Counted from the first letter of the stretch, positions 8,343 through 17,315 are shown. The stretch is 64,000 nucleotides of DNA from Candidatus Pseudoruminococcus merdavium (GCA_904419745.1 CAJFSS010000008.1:47498-111497), one strand, 5' to 3'. Notes: generated from the sequence alone by a model not told the origin. A program made the numbers and translations.

Positions 8343-9480
8343 ATCCTTTGAGTTGTTCTAATGTTTTTGCCAGTGCCTTTCCAAACAGTTCTCCTGTATA
8401 AATGGCTTCATCCAGGGTATTCGCATGTCCACCGACTTCTACCAACAGCGATCCATAGGTCAAATCCTGATTGTAATGGCGGTAGGAAAATAAAACCGGT
8501 CGTGCCAGGGTCGGAAACATGGTGGAGGCATTGTCCTGGATCATGGCTGCAAACCGAAGGTTTTGCATATAATTGGGCATATTCATCGTCCCGTCGTCGC
8601 ATCCCGCAATCAGCATGAACTGGGCCGCCTTTTTCCCATTTATGGTTGTTGTTGGAGCAACCCGCACGCCCCCGTCGCGTTCAATGGCATCCCGGTGGAC
8701 GTCTATGACGACTTTAATGGAGGGGTACTGGGCCAGATATTTTTTGACTGTCTCTGCAGAACGGTCGTATGCTCCGTTATAGGAGGGATAATCGTGGACA
8801 GTGGCGTCGTGTAGGACGCCAATTCCTGCGTTTTCCAATTGTTTGACAATTTCATCCCCTACACGGACCATGTTTTCGGAATTTTCCAGGGAACGGGCAT
8901 TGTAAGTCTTGTCATAAAAATCCGTATCGTGCAGTTCATAACTCTCCGTGGTATGCGTGTGCATGATAAGCACCTGAGGTTCTGTGCCCTCCGTGATGGT
9001 AATATCCGGTTTGTTGGCAATCTCTGCTTCAATGGTTTCCCGCGAAAGGTTTGTCGTGTTGCGGATAAAGCCGTTCCCTTTTTGGATATAGGAAGAACTG
9101 GACCCCGTTGTGGCAAACTCTTCATCGACAATATCCCCAGCGTCGGCGGGGCGTTCAATGGGAGCTTGTGAGGAGCTGGCCGCTTCGGATGAGGCTGTTT
9201 GGGAACTGGTTCCGGACTGTACCGCTTCGGAGGAAACAGAGCTTGTATCACTCGAAACAGAGGAGGTGTCCTCGTAGGGGAAATAGTATTCTGCCTCTCC
9301 GTTTAAATAGGAAATACCACCCTCCGGCATCTGAAGCAATGCGGAGAGTAACGCGGCTTTATCCCCAAAGTTTCCCAAAAATGGGGCGACAGAAGCGGAA
9401 ACCCGGATTGTCAGCAGGGCACAGCCAAGAAAGGCGAGCGGTGCTATCATTTTTTTCATGGCAATTCTTTTTCGTTTCAC
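8341..9480 (-). CDS. spoIIP: Stage II sporulation protein P (amidase/endopeptidase)
   Basis: SpoIIP degrades septal peptidoglycan with SpoIID and SpoIIM during engulfment. The protein has an N-terminal membrane anchor (about residues 10-30) and a Ser-rich linker (about 72-110). The catalytic domain shows MHTHTTESY, VVIDVHRDA and LVEVGGHANT, which hold the metal-binding His and Glu residues. I chose GTG at 9480 because GGAGG lies 8 bp upstream. It follows gpr on the same strand, with rpsT divergent, the same gene order as in Bacillus subtilis. Confidence 0.95.
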   Translation of the reverse strand: MKRKRIAMKKMIAPLAFLGCALLTIRVSASVAPFLGNFGDKAALLSALLQMPEGGISYLNGEAEYYFPYEDTSSVSSDTSSVSSEAVQSGTSSQTASSEAASSSQAPIERPADAGDIVDEEFATTGSSSSYIQKGNGFIRNTTNLSRETIEAEIANKPDITITEGTEPQVLIMHTHTTESYELHDTDFYDKTYNARSLENSENMVRVGDEIVKQLENAGIGVLHDATVHDYPSYNGAYDRSAETVKKYLAQYPSIKVVIDVHRDAIERDGGVRVAPTTTINGKKAAQFMLIAGCDDGTMNMPNYMQNLRFAAMIQDNASTMFPTLARPVLFSYRHYNQDLTYGSLLVEVGGHANTLDEAIYTGELFGKALAKTLEQLKG

Positions 9481-9555
9481 ATTTTCATCCTCCGCTCAAG
9501 TACATCAAAAACACGTTCATTGAAATTGTATGAGGTGGAGGTGGAGGATATGACA

Positions 9556-10434
9556 TTATGCCGTGAGATAGAGTAGTTCCCCGATTTTCAAGTTTGGCTG
9601 AAGCGCCATATTTACAGCAAGAGAAATAATATGGGCGGCTTTTGTAGTAAGCCGGTCTATGTCGCGTGGAGTCACCATCATAGGATTTCCTTGCGGTTGT
9701 GTTTTTTCCAGCTCGTCGTCGGAAAGTTCTTTTCCGAGCATGGATTCCCCCAGGGCAGAGGCGTCAATGACGGTGGGAACACCGATTGCGATAACTGGAA
9801 TTCCCAGTGTATTTTTACTGATTTCTTTTCTGCGGTTTTGTACACCAGAACCGGGGGAGATCCCTGTGTTACACAGTTGAATGGTCGTTCCAAGTCTTTT
9901 GGCGTCTCCTGCGGCCAGCGCGTCGATAGCCAGGATGCAGCAGGGGGAGGTATCCTCGGATATTGCCTGTAGGATTTCCTGTACTTCAAACCCAGTCTGT
10001 CCTAAAACGCCCGGTGCCAAGGCGCTGACTGGGCGAAGTGGCCCAATCCCCATTTGCGAGATGATTTCCTGAGTAAGATGCCTTGTGGCGAAAATTTTTT
10101 TCACGGCAAGAGGGCCCAAGGTGTCCGGGGTGATGTCCCGGTTGCCTAGTCCGATTACCATGACATGTCCCTGCTTTGGAATCATGCTCTTGAGTACGGA
10201 GCAAATGGCTTTTGCAAGCAGTTCTCCATCCTCAGAGTCTTCTCCAAATGGATCAGAATACAGGGTAAAATAATTGCCTTTGGGTTTTCCTGTTTTGTAA
10301 AACGCCTCGTCTGAGGTAATACGGATTTGTTCGATTTTTACCCCGTTTTTTTCATATTCTTCCTTTTCCATTCCGGGTAGTTCTGCTTCTTTGATACGGG
10401 AACAGGCTTCGGTAGCAAGGTCGGTGCGGATCAT
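9556..10434 (-). CDS. gpr: Germination (spore) protease GPR
   Basis: GPR degrades small acid-soluble spore proteins during germination. The family N-terminus IRTDLA is present, followed by GHVMVIGLGNRDITPDTLGP and IPVIAIGVPTVIDAS. The protein begins Met-Ile-Arg-Thr-Asp-Leu, with an in-frame TGA just upstream. The roughly 15-residue propeptide that keeps Bacillus GPR inactive is therefore essentially absent. AGAGGGA precedes the ATG. It lies directly upstream of spoIIP. Confidence 0.95.
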   Translation of the reverse strand: MIRTDLATEACSRIKEAELPGMEKEEYEKNGVKIEQIRITSDEAFYKTGKPKGNYFTLYSDPFGEDSEDGELLAKAICSVLKSMIPKQGHVMVIGLGNRDITPDTLGPLAVKKIFATRHLTQEIISQMGIGPLRPVSALAPGVLGQTGFEVQEILQAISEDTSPCCILAIDALAAGDAKRLGTTIQLCNTGISPGSGVQNRRKEISKNTLGIPVIAIGVPTVIDASALGESMLGKELSDDELEKTQPQGNPMMVTPRDIDRLTTKAAHIISLAVNMALQPNLKIGELLYLTA

Positions 10435-10622
10435 GAAAATTCCCTCTTTTCATCATTTTCTCTGTGCATAGTGTTGACCGTGGAAACAAAAATAGTCCTT
10501 TTGTTTTCCAAAAACAGAAAAATTGGAAAAAGGCAGAATTTATTTTCCGCAAGTTCTTGATTTTTGACAAAAGAAATGATAAGATAACTTGTACTGTCAT
10601 GGACTCAGAAGGAGGTGTGACT

Positions 10623-10883
10623 ATGCCGAACATTAAATCTGCGAAGAAGAGAGTCAAGGTCAACGCGACGAAAGCACTCCACAACAAAGCTTTGAAGTCC
10701 AACCTGAAAACTACCCTGAAGCATGCAAATGCCGCAATTGAGGCAAATGAGGCTGACAAGGCAGAGGCTGTTAAAGTTGCGATCAAAAAGATCGACCAGG
10801 CTTGCGCAAAAGGTTTGCTCCACAAAAACTGCGCAGCTAGAAAGAAATCTCAGCTTGCCCGCAAACTGAACAAAGTCGGTTAA
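10623..10883 (+). CDS. rpsT: 30S ribosomal protein S20
   Basis: The 86-residue basic protein begins MPNIKSAKKRVKVNATKAL and ends ARKLNKVG, matching S20, which binds 16S rRNA. AGGAGGTGTGACT precedes the ATG. A TTGACA at 10564-10569 may be the -35 element, but the -10 is unclear. A short hairpin after the gene (10901-10916) lacks a T tract. Confidence 0.97.
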   Translation: MPNIKSAKKRVKVNATKALHNKALKSNLKTTLKHANAAIEANEADKAEAVKVAIKKIDQACAKGLLHKNCAARKKSQLARKLNKVG

Positions 10884-10974
10884 TTCCGGCCAAAAGGAAG
10901 GGATGCCCAGGCATCCTGATTGCAGTGCCTGTAACGTAAGTTGTTGATTTTCCGTAAATATTTGCCCGCAAAGG

Positions 10975-11003
10975 TTGACGTGGGCCTTTTCTCCTACTAT
11001 GAT
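10975..11003 (+). promoter_or_regulatory. Sigma-A promoter for the 50-residue membrane protein
   Basis: TTGACG (10975-10980) and TATGAT (10998-11003) are 17 bp apart, about 40 bp upstream of the start codon. Confidence 0.75.
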
Positions 11004-11043
11004 AGAGAAAAGATAACCAGAACATTGACTGGGGGAAACGGAC

Positions 11044-11196
11044 ATGAATTTTAAAAACTTTGTTACTAGGGTCCTGCCGATTGTCGCTTCCATCTTTATT
11101 ATGGCGGCGTCACTTGCTTATATTATTATAAAGCTTATGGGAGACCGGGCTTATCGTGAAAAGTGGAAAGACTATAACGATTGCGGTCTCGCCTAA
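11044..11196 (+). CDS. Small single-pass membrane protein, 50 residues
   Basis: The reading frame encodes MNFKNFVTRVLPIVAS, a hydrophobic helix (about residues 8-32), then GDRAYREKWKDYNDCGLA. A near-consensus promoter, a GGGGGAAACGG ribosome binding site and a terminator bracket it, so it is a complete gene. The C-terminal KWKDYxxCG motif looks like a conserved family of short clostridial membrane proteins that I recognise only loosely. Function unknown. It follows rpsT but has its own promoter. Confidence 0.8.
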   Translation: MNFKNFVTRVLPIVASIFIMAASLAYIIIKLMGDRAYREKWKDYNDCGLA

Positions 11197-11235
11197 TTTT
11201 TTCGGTTTAGTAACCAATGTAACAACAAATGTAAC

Positions 11236-11268
11236 GAACAGCCTGACAGTTTGTCAGGCTGTTCTTTT
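11236..11268 (+). terminator. Rho-independent terminator of the 50-residue gene
   Basis: A 12-bp perfect stem (11236-11247 with 11253-11264) followed by CTTTT. Confidence 0.85.
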
Positions 11269-11282
11269 GATCTATGAAATTG

Positions 11283-11325
11283 AAAACAGAAGGGAGGGGC
11301 AGCTGCCCCTCCCTTCTGTTTTTCT
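11283..11325. terminator. Palindromic bidirectional terminator
   Basis: 11283-11302 is the exact reverse complement of 11303-11322, with A and T runs at the ends. It probably served the leftward methyltransferase remnant. Confidence 0.75.
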
Positions 11326-11803
11326 TCTAATTTAATTGCTTTTTTGCCCTTATAATAGCACGGTTGGTGTTTTCACCGATTGGAAAGCGAAGATAATCGC
11401 CGTATTCCGCTTGCACGGAAAACCCTGCTCCGAAAAGATAGGCATGGATTTCCTCTAGCAAGGGAAAATGCTTTGTTTCAGGGGCTTCAACAAAAAAGGA
11501 TTGTCCCTGCGGTCAGTTCATATCTTCGGAGAAACCGGCAGGTTTCTGTCAAAGGTATTATCTTCCAGTATCATTTTTCCCACAGTACCCAGGCTGTCCG
11601 TTCGTTCAAAGATCACCCGATCATCCGGGGATTCGAACCACTCTTCTGGACGCAAGGTGTAGCCGTAATCGATAAACAGATATCCTCCCGGGTGCAGGGC
11701 CTCGGCCGCCTTTTCGATCAGGATTTGTTGTGATGTTTGGTATTCGCAGTCTGAAACGATATTGAACAGGAAATTTGCGGCAATGACAACCACATCATAT
11801 CCT
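11326..11803 (-). pseudogene. Degenerate SAM-dependent methyltransferase remnant
   Basis: Minus-strand frame one reads VVIAANFLFNIVSD, then EALHPGGYLFIDYGY, and stops at 11518. A second frame then reads FFVEAPETKHFPLLEEI, GAGFSVQAEYGDYLRFPI and ends near 11330. Together they resemble the C-terminal half of a class I methyltransferase. The N-terminal SAM-binding motif is missing and there are frame changes near 11495-11520. Neighbouring DNA leaves no room for the lost part, so this is a 5'-truncated, frameshifted relic. Confidence 0.7.
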
Positions 11804-11885
11804 GTACCTCAGTCTGTTGTGATCACATCTGGTAACGAAAATGTCCAGCTTAAGGTGAAAATCGAGAAAGGCGGGCTCTTTCCTC

Positions 11886-11937
11886 TTGACATTATAAAAA
11901 AGCGGGTTATAATAGTTGTATGATTGTATACAATCAT
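11886..11937 (+). promoter_or_regulatory. Promoter of the citrate operon with GntR-type palindromic operator
   Basis: TTGACA (11886-11891) and TATAAT (11908-11913) are 16 bp apart. Directly downstream, at the expected transcription start, ATGATTGTATACAATCAT (11920-11937) is an 18-bp perfect palindrome. Its TTGTATACAA core fits operators of FadR/FCD-type GntR regulators, and such a regulator is the second gene of the operon. This implies repression by blocking initiation. Confidence 0.75.
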
Positions 11938-11969
11938 TATAGTATTCAATTGCCGCAGGAGGGAGAACT

Positions 11970-13337
11970 ATGATCGAGAGAAGCAAAAAGACAAATCTGT
12001 TGGAACAATCGTTGTACCGGTATTCCCTGCAAGATATCGAAAATCCGAACCTGTACCGGCAGATCTACCCGTACGATGCGGTGCCAAAAGTGACCTTTAA
12101 CCACCGTCATGTTCCTATCAACATGCCAAACGATATCTGGATTACGGACACGACTTTCCGTGACGGGCAGCAGTCCAGGGCGCCATATGAAGTACATCAG
12201 ATTGTCGATTTGTTTCAGATGATGTCCCGCCTTGGCGGCCCAAATGGGATGATCCGCCAGACCGAGTTTTTTATGTACAGCCAGAAAGATAGAGAGGCGC
12301 TGTACAAATGTATGGAACTGGGGCTGGAGTTTCCAGAAATTACCACCTGGATTCGCGCCTCCAAAGAGGATTTTAAACTGGTTAAGGACATTGGCGTGAA
12401 AGAGACGGGAATCCTGGTAAGTTGTTCGGATTACCACATCTTTAAAAAGCTTGGGAAGACCAGGAAACAGGCGATGGAGATGTATCTTTCCGTTGTGGCG
12501 CAGGCCCTGGAGATGGGAATCCGCCCGCGTTGCCATCTGGAGGATATCACCCGTGCGGATTTTTATGGTTTTGTCGTCCCCTTTGTCAATGAGCTGATGA
12601 AGATGTCCAAAGAAGCGGGGATCCCAGTGAAAATCCGTGCCTGCGATACGATGGGCTTTGGTTCTTCCTTCCCGGGCGTCGCTTTGCCGAGGAGCGTCCC
12701 TGGTATTGTCTATGGCCTCAACCACTATTCGGAAGTCCCAAGCGAGCTGCTGGAATGGCATGGGCATAACGATTTTTACAAGGCCGTGACCAATGCCTCC
12801 AATGCCTGGCTCTACGGGGCCTCTGCGGTCAACTGTACCCTGCTCGGTATTGGAGAGCGCACTGGGAATGTGCCGCTGGAGGCTATGGTCTTTGAATACG
12901 CTTCCATGACGGGGGATTTTAACGGGATGGACCCAACCGTCATTACTGAGATTGCCGATTACTATGAAAAGGAGATCGGCTACCATATCCCGGAGATGAC
13001 CCCTTTTGTAGGCAAAAACTTCAATGTGACCCGTGCGGGAATCCATGCGGACGGACTGCTCAAGGACGAAGAGATCTATAACATCTTTGATACGCAGAAA
13101 ATCCTCAGCCGGCCTGCGGAGGTCTCCATCAGCAATACCTCCGGGCTTGCGGGGATTGCCTACTGGATCAATGTGCACTACCGTCTTAACGGGGATTCCC
13201 AGGTTCAAAAGCGGTCGCCGCTTGTCTCCTATATCAAGGAGTGGGTGGATTCCCAGTACGCCATGGGACGCCAGACTGTCATGAGCGATGAGGAAATCGA
13301 AAAACTGGTGGAGGAATTTCAATCTTCAAAAAAATAA
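11970..13337 (+). CDS. Probable Re-citrate synthase (HMGL/isopropylmalate synthase-like)
   Basis: The 455-residue TIM-barrel protein carries DTTFRDGQQSRAPY (metal-binding Asp and catalytic Arg), RCHLEDITRAD, and WHGHNDFYKAVTNA with GIGERTGNVPLE. These are hallmarks of the isopropylmalate/homocitrate synthase family. In Clostridium kluyveri a member of this family is the Re-specific citrate synthase. The downstream GntR, aconitase and isocitrate dehydrogenase genes make that role most likely: acetyl-CoA plus oxaloacetate to citrate, for glutamate synthesis. No leucine or lysine genes flank it. Homocitrate synthase is the main alternative. Confidence 0.8.
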   Translation: MIERSKKTNLLEQSLYRYSLQDIENPNLYRQIYPYDAVPKVTFNHRHVPINMPNDIWITDTTFRDGQQSRAPYEVHQIVDLFQMMSRLGGPNGMIRQTEFFMYSQKDREALYKCMELGLEFPEITTWIRASKEDFKLVKDIGVKETGILVSCSDYHIFKKLGKTRKQAMEMYLSVVAQALEMGIRPRCHLEDITRADFYGFVVPFVNELMKMSKEAGIPVKIRACDTMGFGSSFPGVALPRSVPGIVYGLNHYSEVPSELLEWHGHNDFYKAVTNASNAWLYGASAVNCTLLGIGERTGNVPLEAMVFEYASMTGDFNGMDPTVITEIADYYEKEIGYHIPEMTPFVGKNFNVTRAGIHADGLLKDEEIYNIFDTQKILSRPAEVSISNTSGLAGIAYWINVHYRLNGDSQVQKRSPLVSYIKEWVDSQYAMGRQTVMSDEEIEKLVEEFQSSKK

Positions 13338-13443
13338 AGAGAGAATAGGGAAAGACCGGGATTTTGCAGAATTTTGTCCCAAAGGGGCAGAAAAACTGCT
13401 ATAATACAGGAGTACAAATACTCAAGAATTCCGGAGGCAGTTT

Positions 13444-14133
13444 ATGAATCGCAATCAGACAGAAGGGCATCCAAAATCGGTAACAACTGACAACACCAAT
13501 TCCCTGAGCACCAGGGTATTTGAGGAACTTGAAGAGGGAATTTTGAGCGGGCAAATTCCATCCGGAGAAAGCCTGATCGAACTCAAGTTGTCCTCGGAAA
13601 TGGGGGTTTCCCGCACCCCGGTGCGGGAAGCCATCCGCATGCTTGAGCAAAAGGGACTTGTCCAGATTATCCCCAATAAGGGCGCCGTTGTCCTTGGGAT
13701 CAGCGAAAAGGATTTAAAGGATATCTACACCATCCGCATGTATATCGAGGGGCTGGCTTCCAGGTGGGCGGCGGAACATATCTCCGAAGAACAGGCGCAG
13801 GAATTGACGGAGATTGTCGACTTGCAGGAGTTTTACAACATCAAGCAGGCAAACGGAAAAATCAACGACCTGGATTCCAGATTCCATGAAAAAATCTATG
13901 AGATTTCCGGCAGCAGGACTCTGCAGCACACGCTCAGTGATTTGCACCATATGATTCAACGTTATCGTAAACTCTCGTTTTCCGCAAAAGGGCGTGCGGA
14001 AAAGGCCATCCAGGAACACCGGGAAATCCTGGACGCCATCTGCCGCCATGACGGGGAACAGGCAGAGCGCTTGACCATCCAGCATATTGCAAATGCAAGG
14101 GAAAACCTGCTGCACTTAATCAAGGAGCAATAA
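13444..14133 (+). CDS. GntR-family regulator with FCD ligand-binding domain
   Basis: An N-terminal winged helix (residues 20-85, with SRTPVREAIRMLEQKGLV) is followed by an all-helical FCD domain containing the metal- or ligand-binding pattern DLDSRFHEKIYEISGS and QEHREILDAI. CCGGAGG lies upstream of the ATG. The gene sits inside the citrate operon after a 106-bp gap that contains a TATAAT (13400-13405), so it may also have its own promoter. It probably binds the palindrome at 11920-11937, with a TCA-cycle acid as plausible effector. Confidence 0.9.
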   Translation: MNRNQTEGHPKSVTTDNTNSLSTRVFEELEEGILSGQIPSGESLIELKLSSEMGVSRTPVREAIRMLEQKGLVQIIPNKGAVVLGISEKDLKDIYTIRMYIEGLASRWAAEHISEEQAQELTEIVDLQEFYNIKQANGKINDLDSRFHEKIYEISGSRTLQHTLSDLHHMIQRYRKLSFSAKGRAEKAIQEHREILDAICRHDGEQAERLTIQHIANARENLLHLIKEQ

Positions 14134-14183
14134 AAACGGCAAAAAATAGAGAACGCCGTGATTTGGGAGAGGAGTATTTGACC

Positions 14184-16115
14184 ATGGGCTATACTTTAGT
14201 GCAGAAAATTATCAAAGACCATCTGGTAGACGGGGAGATGGCGCCGGGTAATGAAATCGGGCTGAAGATTGACCAGACACTCACGCAGGACGCGACCGGT
14301 ACGATGGCGTACCTGGAATTTGAGGCAATGGGGATTGATAGGGTAAAGACAGAACGCTCGGTCGCCTATATTGACCACAACACCCTGCAATCCGGTTTTG
14401 AAAACGCAGATGATCATAAATACATCCAGACCGTCGCTGCAAAACACGGCATCTATTTTTCAAAGCCGGGCAATGGAATCTGCCACCAGGTCCATCTGGA
14501 GCGGTTCGGAAAACCGGGAAAAACCCTGGTCGGATCGGACAGCCATACCCCGACAGGCGGCGGGCTTGGTATGCTCGCCATGGGCGCCGGGGGCCTGGAC
14601 GTCGCGGTCGCCATGGGCGGGGGAGCCTATTACATCAATATGCCCCGCATTGTCAACATCGAGCTTACAGGAAAACTTTCCCCCTGGGTCAGCGCAAAGG
14701 ATATCATTTTGGAAGTACTGCGCCGCCTAACGGTAAAGGGAGGAGTGGGTAAAGTCATCGAATATACCGGGGATGGGGTAGCATCCCTGTCCATCCCGGA
14801 GCGGGCCACCATTGCCAATATGGGCGCGGAGCTCGGAGCGACCAGTTCCATTTTTCCCTCCGATGAGGTCACTCGTGCATTTCTCAAAGCGCAGGGTAGG
14901 GAAGAGGACTTTATGCCTCTCGTCCCAGATGCGGACGCGGTCTATGACGAGCATGATACGATTGATTTGAGCGCACTGCGCCCCCTGGCAGCCTGTCCGC
15001 ACAGCCCGGACAATGTCCATCCGGTCAGCGAATTATCTCATGTCAAGGTGGATCAGGTCTGTATCGGCTCGTGTACCAATTCCTCGCTCGCCGATATGCT
15101 CAAAGTGGCGGCGATTTTGAAGGGCAAAACCATCCATCCGGATGTCAGCGTCTCCATTTCGCCCGGTTCCAAACAGGTGTTCCGGATGCTTGCGGATTGC
15201 GGCGCCCTTTCGGATTTGATTGCCGCCGGCGCAAGGGTTCTGGAGTGTACCTGCGGCCCCTGTATTGGGATGGGATTCTCTCCCTCCTCCAAGGGGGTAA
15301 GTGTGCGGACGTTTAACCGCAACTTTGAGGGGCGCAGCGGCACGGCGGACGCGCAGGTCTATCTGGTTGGCCCGGAGACGGCCGCGGCCTGTGCGCTGAC
15401 TGGATACCTCACGGATCCCTCCACATTGGGGCAGGCGCCGGAGATTACCCTGCCGGAGAATTTCCTGATTGATGACCGGATGGTTCTCCCGCCCTGCGCT
15501 CCGGAAGAGGCTCGGGAAGCGCAGGTAGTGCGCGGGCCGAATATCAAACCTGTCCCGGTGGGAGGACCTCTCTCCCAGTCGCTGTGTGCGGATGTTCTGC
15601 TGAAAGTCGGGGACAATATTACAACGGATCACATTATGCCCGCCGGAGCAAAGGTATTGCCTTACCGCTCTAACATCCCGCACCTGTCCCAGTTCTGTTT
15701 TTACCAGGTAGACCCGGAGTTCTCTTCCCGTGCAAAGCAGGCCGGGAAGGGAATGATTGTCGCGGGAGCAAACTATGGGCAGGGATCTTCCAGGGAACAT
15801 GCGGCTCTGGTTCCGCTTTATCTGGGAATCCGGGCAGTCCTTGCAGTGAGCTTTGCTAGAATCCACAAGGCAAACCTGATTAACGCCGGAATTTTGCCGC
15901 TCACCTTTGCCAATCCTGAGGACTATGATCGGATTGCAGAGAACAACGCCCTTTCCATTGATGGACTTGAGGATATCACATCCGGAAAAACGGAGTTTAT
16001 TTTAACTAATCGGACGAAGGGGATTCAAATTCCGCTTGTACTGGATTGCTCGGAACGCCAGCGCCGGATTTTACAGGCCGGCGGACTGCTTGGTTACACA
16101 AAAAATCAGAAATAG
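14184..16115 (+). CDS. Aconitate hydratase
   Basis: The 643-residue protein converts citrate to isocitrate using a [4Fe-4S] cluster. GSCTNSSLADM (near residue 294) and CTCGPCIGMGFS (near 357) supply the three cluster cysteines. The C-terminal swivel domain has DNITTDHIMPAGA and GANYGQGSSREHAAL. The ATG at 14184 is preceded by GGGAGAGGAG. The length fits the short monomeric aconitase/homoaconitase-like branch. It lies between the GntR gene and isocitrate dehydrogenase in one operon. Confidence 0.93.
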   Translation: MGYTLVQKIIKDHLVDGEMAPGNEIGLKIDQTLTQDATGTMAYLEFEAMGIDRVKTERSVAYIDHNTLQSGFENADDHKYIQTVAAKHGIYFSKPGNGICHQVHLERFGKPGKTLVGSDSHTPTGGGLGMLAMGAGGLDVAVAMGGGAYYINMPRIVNIELTGKLSPWVSAKDIILEVLRRLTVKGGVGKVIEYTGDGVASLSIPERATIANMGAELGATSSIFPSDEVTRAFLKAQGREEDFMPLVPDADAVYDEHDTIDLSALRPLAACPHSPDNVHPVSELSHVKVDQVCIGSCTNSSLADMLKVAAILKGKTIHPDVSVSISPGSKQVFRMLADCGALSDLIAAGARVLECTCGPCIGMGFSPSSKGVSVRTFNRNFEGRSGTADAQVYLVGPETAAACALTGYLTDPSTLGQAPEITLPENFLIDDRMVLPPCAPEEAREAQVVRGPNIKPVPVGGPLSQSLCADVLLKVGDNITTDHIMPAGAKVLPYRSNIPHLSQFCFYQVDPEFSSRAKQAGKGMIVAGANYGQGSSREHAALVPLYLGIRAVLAVSFARIHKANLINAGILPLTFANPEDYDRIAENNALSIDGLEDITSGKTEFILTNRTKGIQIPLVLDCSERQRRILQAGGLLGYTKNQK

Positions 16116-16139
16116 AGAAAATCACAGGGGGATACTACG

Positions 16140-17303
16140 ATGGAGGACAGGATTACGCTTGCGTGCAAACAATTTGCTAAAGTGCTGGAAAGCCAGCTGC
16201 GCCGCGTGGAGGCAATGAAAGCACAGGACGGCTTTATCGACTACGGGAAGCTCAGCCCGATTGTCATCGGGATCTGCGGCGGAGATGGAATCGGCCCGGT
16301 CATCACCGGACAGGCGCACCGGATGCTCGAGTTTCTGCTGGCCGACGAGGTGAAGGCCGGAAAAATTCAGTTTCAGGTTATCGACGGCTTGACTATTGAA
16401 AATCGGATTGCAGTGGGAAAAGCGATCCCGGATGATGTGCTGGCCGAACTCAAAAGCTGCCATGTTATTCTCAAAGGGCCGACGACGACCCCCCAGAAGG
16501 GGGACGGCAGGCCGAATATTGAGAGTGCAAACGTCGCTATGCGCAAAGAACTGGATCTGTTCGCCAATATCCGCCCGGTCAAAGTGCCGTCGAAGGGGAT
16601 AAACTGGACAATTTTCCGTGAGAATACCGAGGGCGGATACGCCGTCGGCAGCGAGGGGATCAACGTGACGGATGACCTTGCCGTGGATTTTACCGTGACG
16701 ACCCGGCAGGGGACCGAACGGATTGCACGGCTGGCCTATGAATTTGCCCGTAAAAATGGATTTACCCGCGTCTCCCTGGTGACAAAGGCCAATGTCATCA
16801 AAACCACGGACGGCAACTTCCTGGAAATCTGCCATGAAGTGGCGAAGGATTATCCGGAAATCACCACCGATGAGTGGTATGCGGACATCATGACCGCAAA
16901 ACTTATTGATGAAAAACGCCGCCGGGATTTTCAGGTGCTTTTGCTGCCAAACCTGTATGGGGATATCATCTCCGACGAGGCCGCAGAGTTCCAGGGCGGC
17001 GTAGGTACGGCGGGCGCCGCTAATACTGGAAAACGCTACGCCATGTTTGAAGCGATCCACGGTTCTGCGCCCCGTATGGTTGCAGAGGGGCGCGGCGCCT
17101 ATGCCGACCCCTGCTCCATGCTGCGTGCGGCGGCGATGCTCCTCTCCCATATCGGCTATCAGGAGAAATCGGACAAGTTGACCCGCGCGCTGGATATCTG
17201 CTCGTTTGAGGAAAAGCGCTTGACCATTACGGGAAGGGATACCGGAGCTACCTGTGAAGAATTTGCAAATTATGTGATGGAGACAGTGAAGTCCCTGGAA
17301 TAA
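16140..17303 (+). CDS. Isocitrate dehydrogenase family protein
   Basis: This decarboxylating beta-hydroxyacid dehydrogenase would oxidise isocitrate to 2-oxoglutarate. It shows GDGIGPVI, ILKGPTTTPQKGDGRPN, FRENTEGGYAVGSEG, YGDIISDEAAEFQGG and EAIHGSAPRMV. The coenzyme-selecting pair after SAP is Arg-Met. Typical NAD enzymes have Asp-Ile here and Escherichia coli NADP enzyme has Lys-Tyr, so coenzyme use is uncertain. The gene starts 24 bp after aconitase with AGGGGG upstream, and ends the operon. Confidence 0.88.
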   Translation: MEDRITLACKQFAKVLESQLRRVEAMKAQDGFIDYGKLSPIVIGICGGDGIGPVITGQAHRMLEFLLADEVKAGKIQFQVIDGLTIENRIAVGKAIPDDVLAELKSCHVILKGPTTTPQKGDGRPNIESANVAMRKELDLFANIRPVKVPSKGINWTIFRENTEGGYAVGSEGINVTDDLAVDFTVTTRQGTERIARLAYEFARKNGFTRVSLVTKANVIKTTDGNFLEICHEVAKDYPEITTDEWYADIMTAKLIDEKRRRDFQVLLLPNLYGDIISDEAAEFQGGVGTAGAANTGKRYAMFEAIHGSAPRMVAEGRGAYADPCSMLRAAAMLLSHIGYQEKSDKLTRALDICSFEEKRLTITGRDTGATCEEFANYVMETVKSLE

Positions 17304-17315
17304 TCATACGTTTTG

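Noticed and set aside
11946..13322. A 458-codon minus-strand frame
   Set aside because: Antisense of the Re-citrate synthase gene, which has clear family motifs and signals.
15033..15866. A 277-codon minus-strand frame
   Set aside because: Antisense of aconitase.
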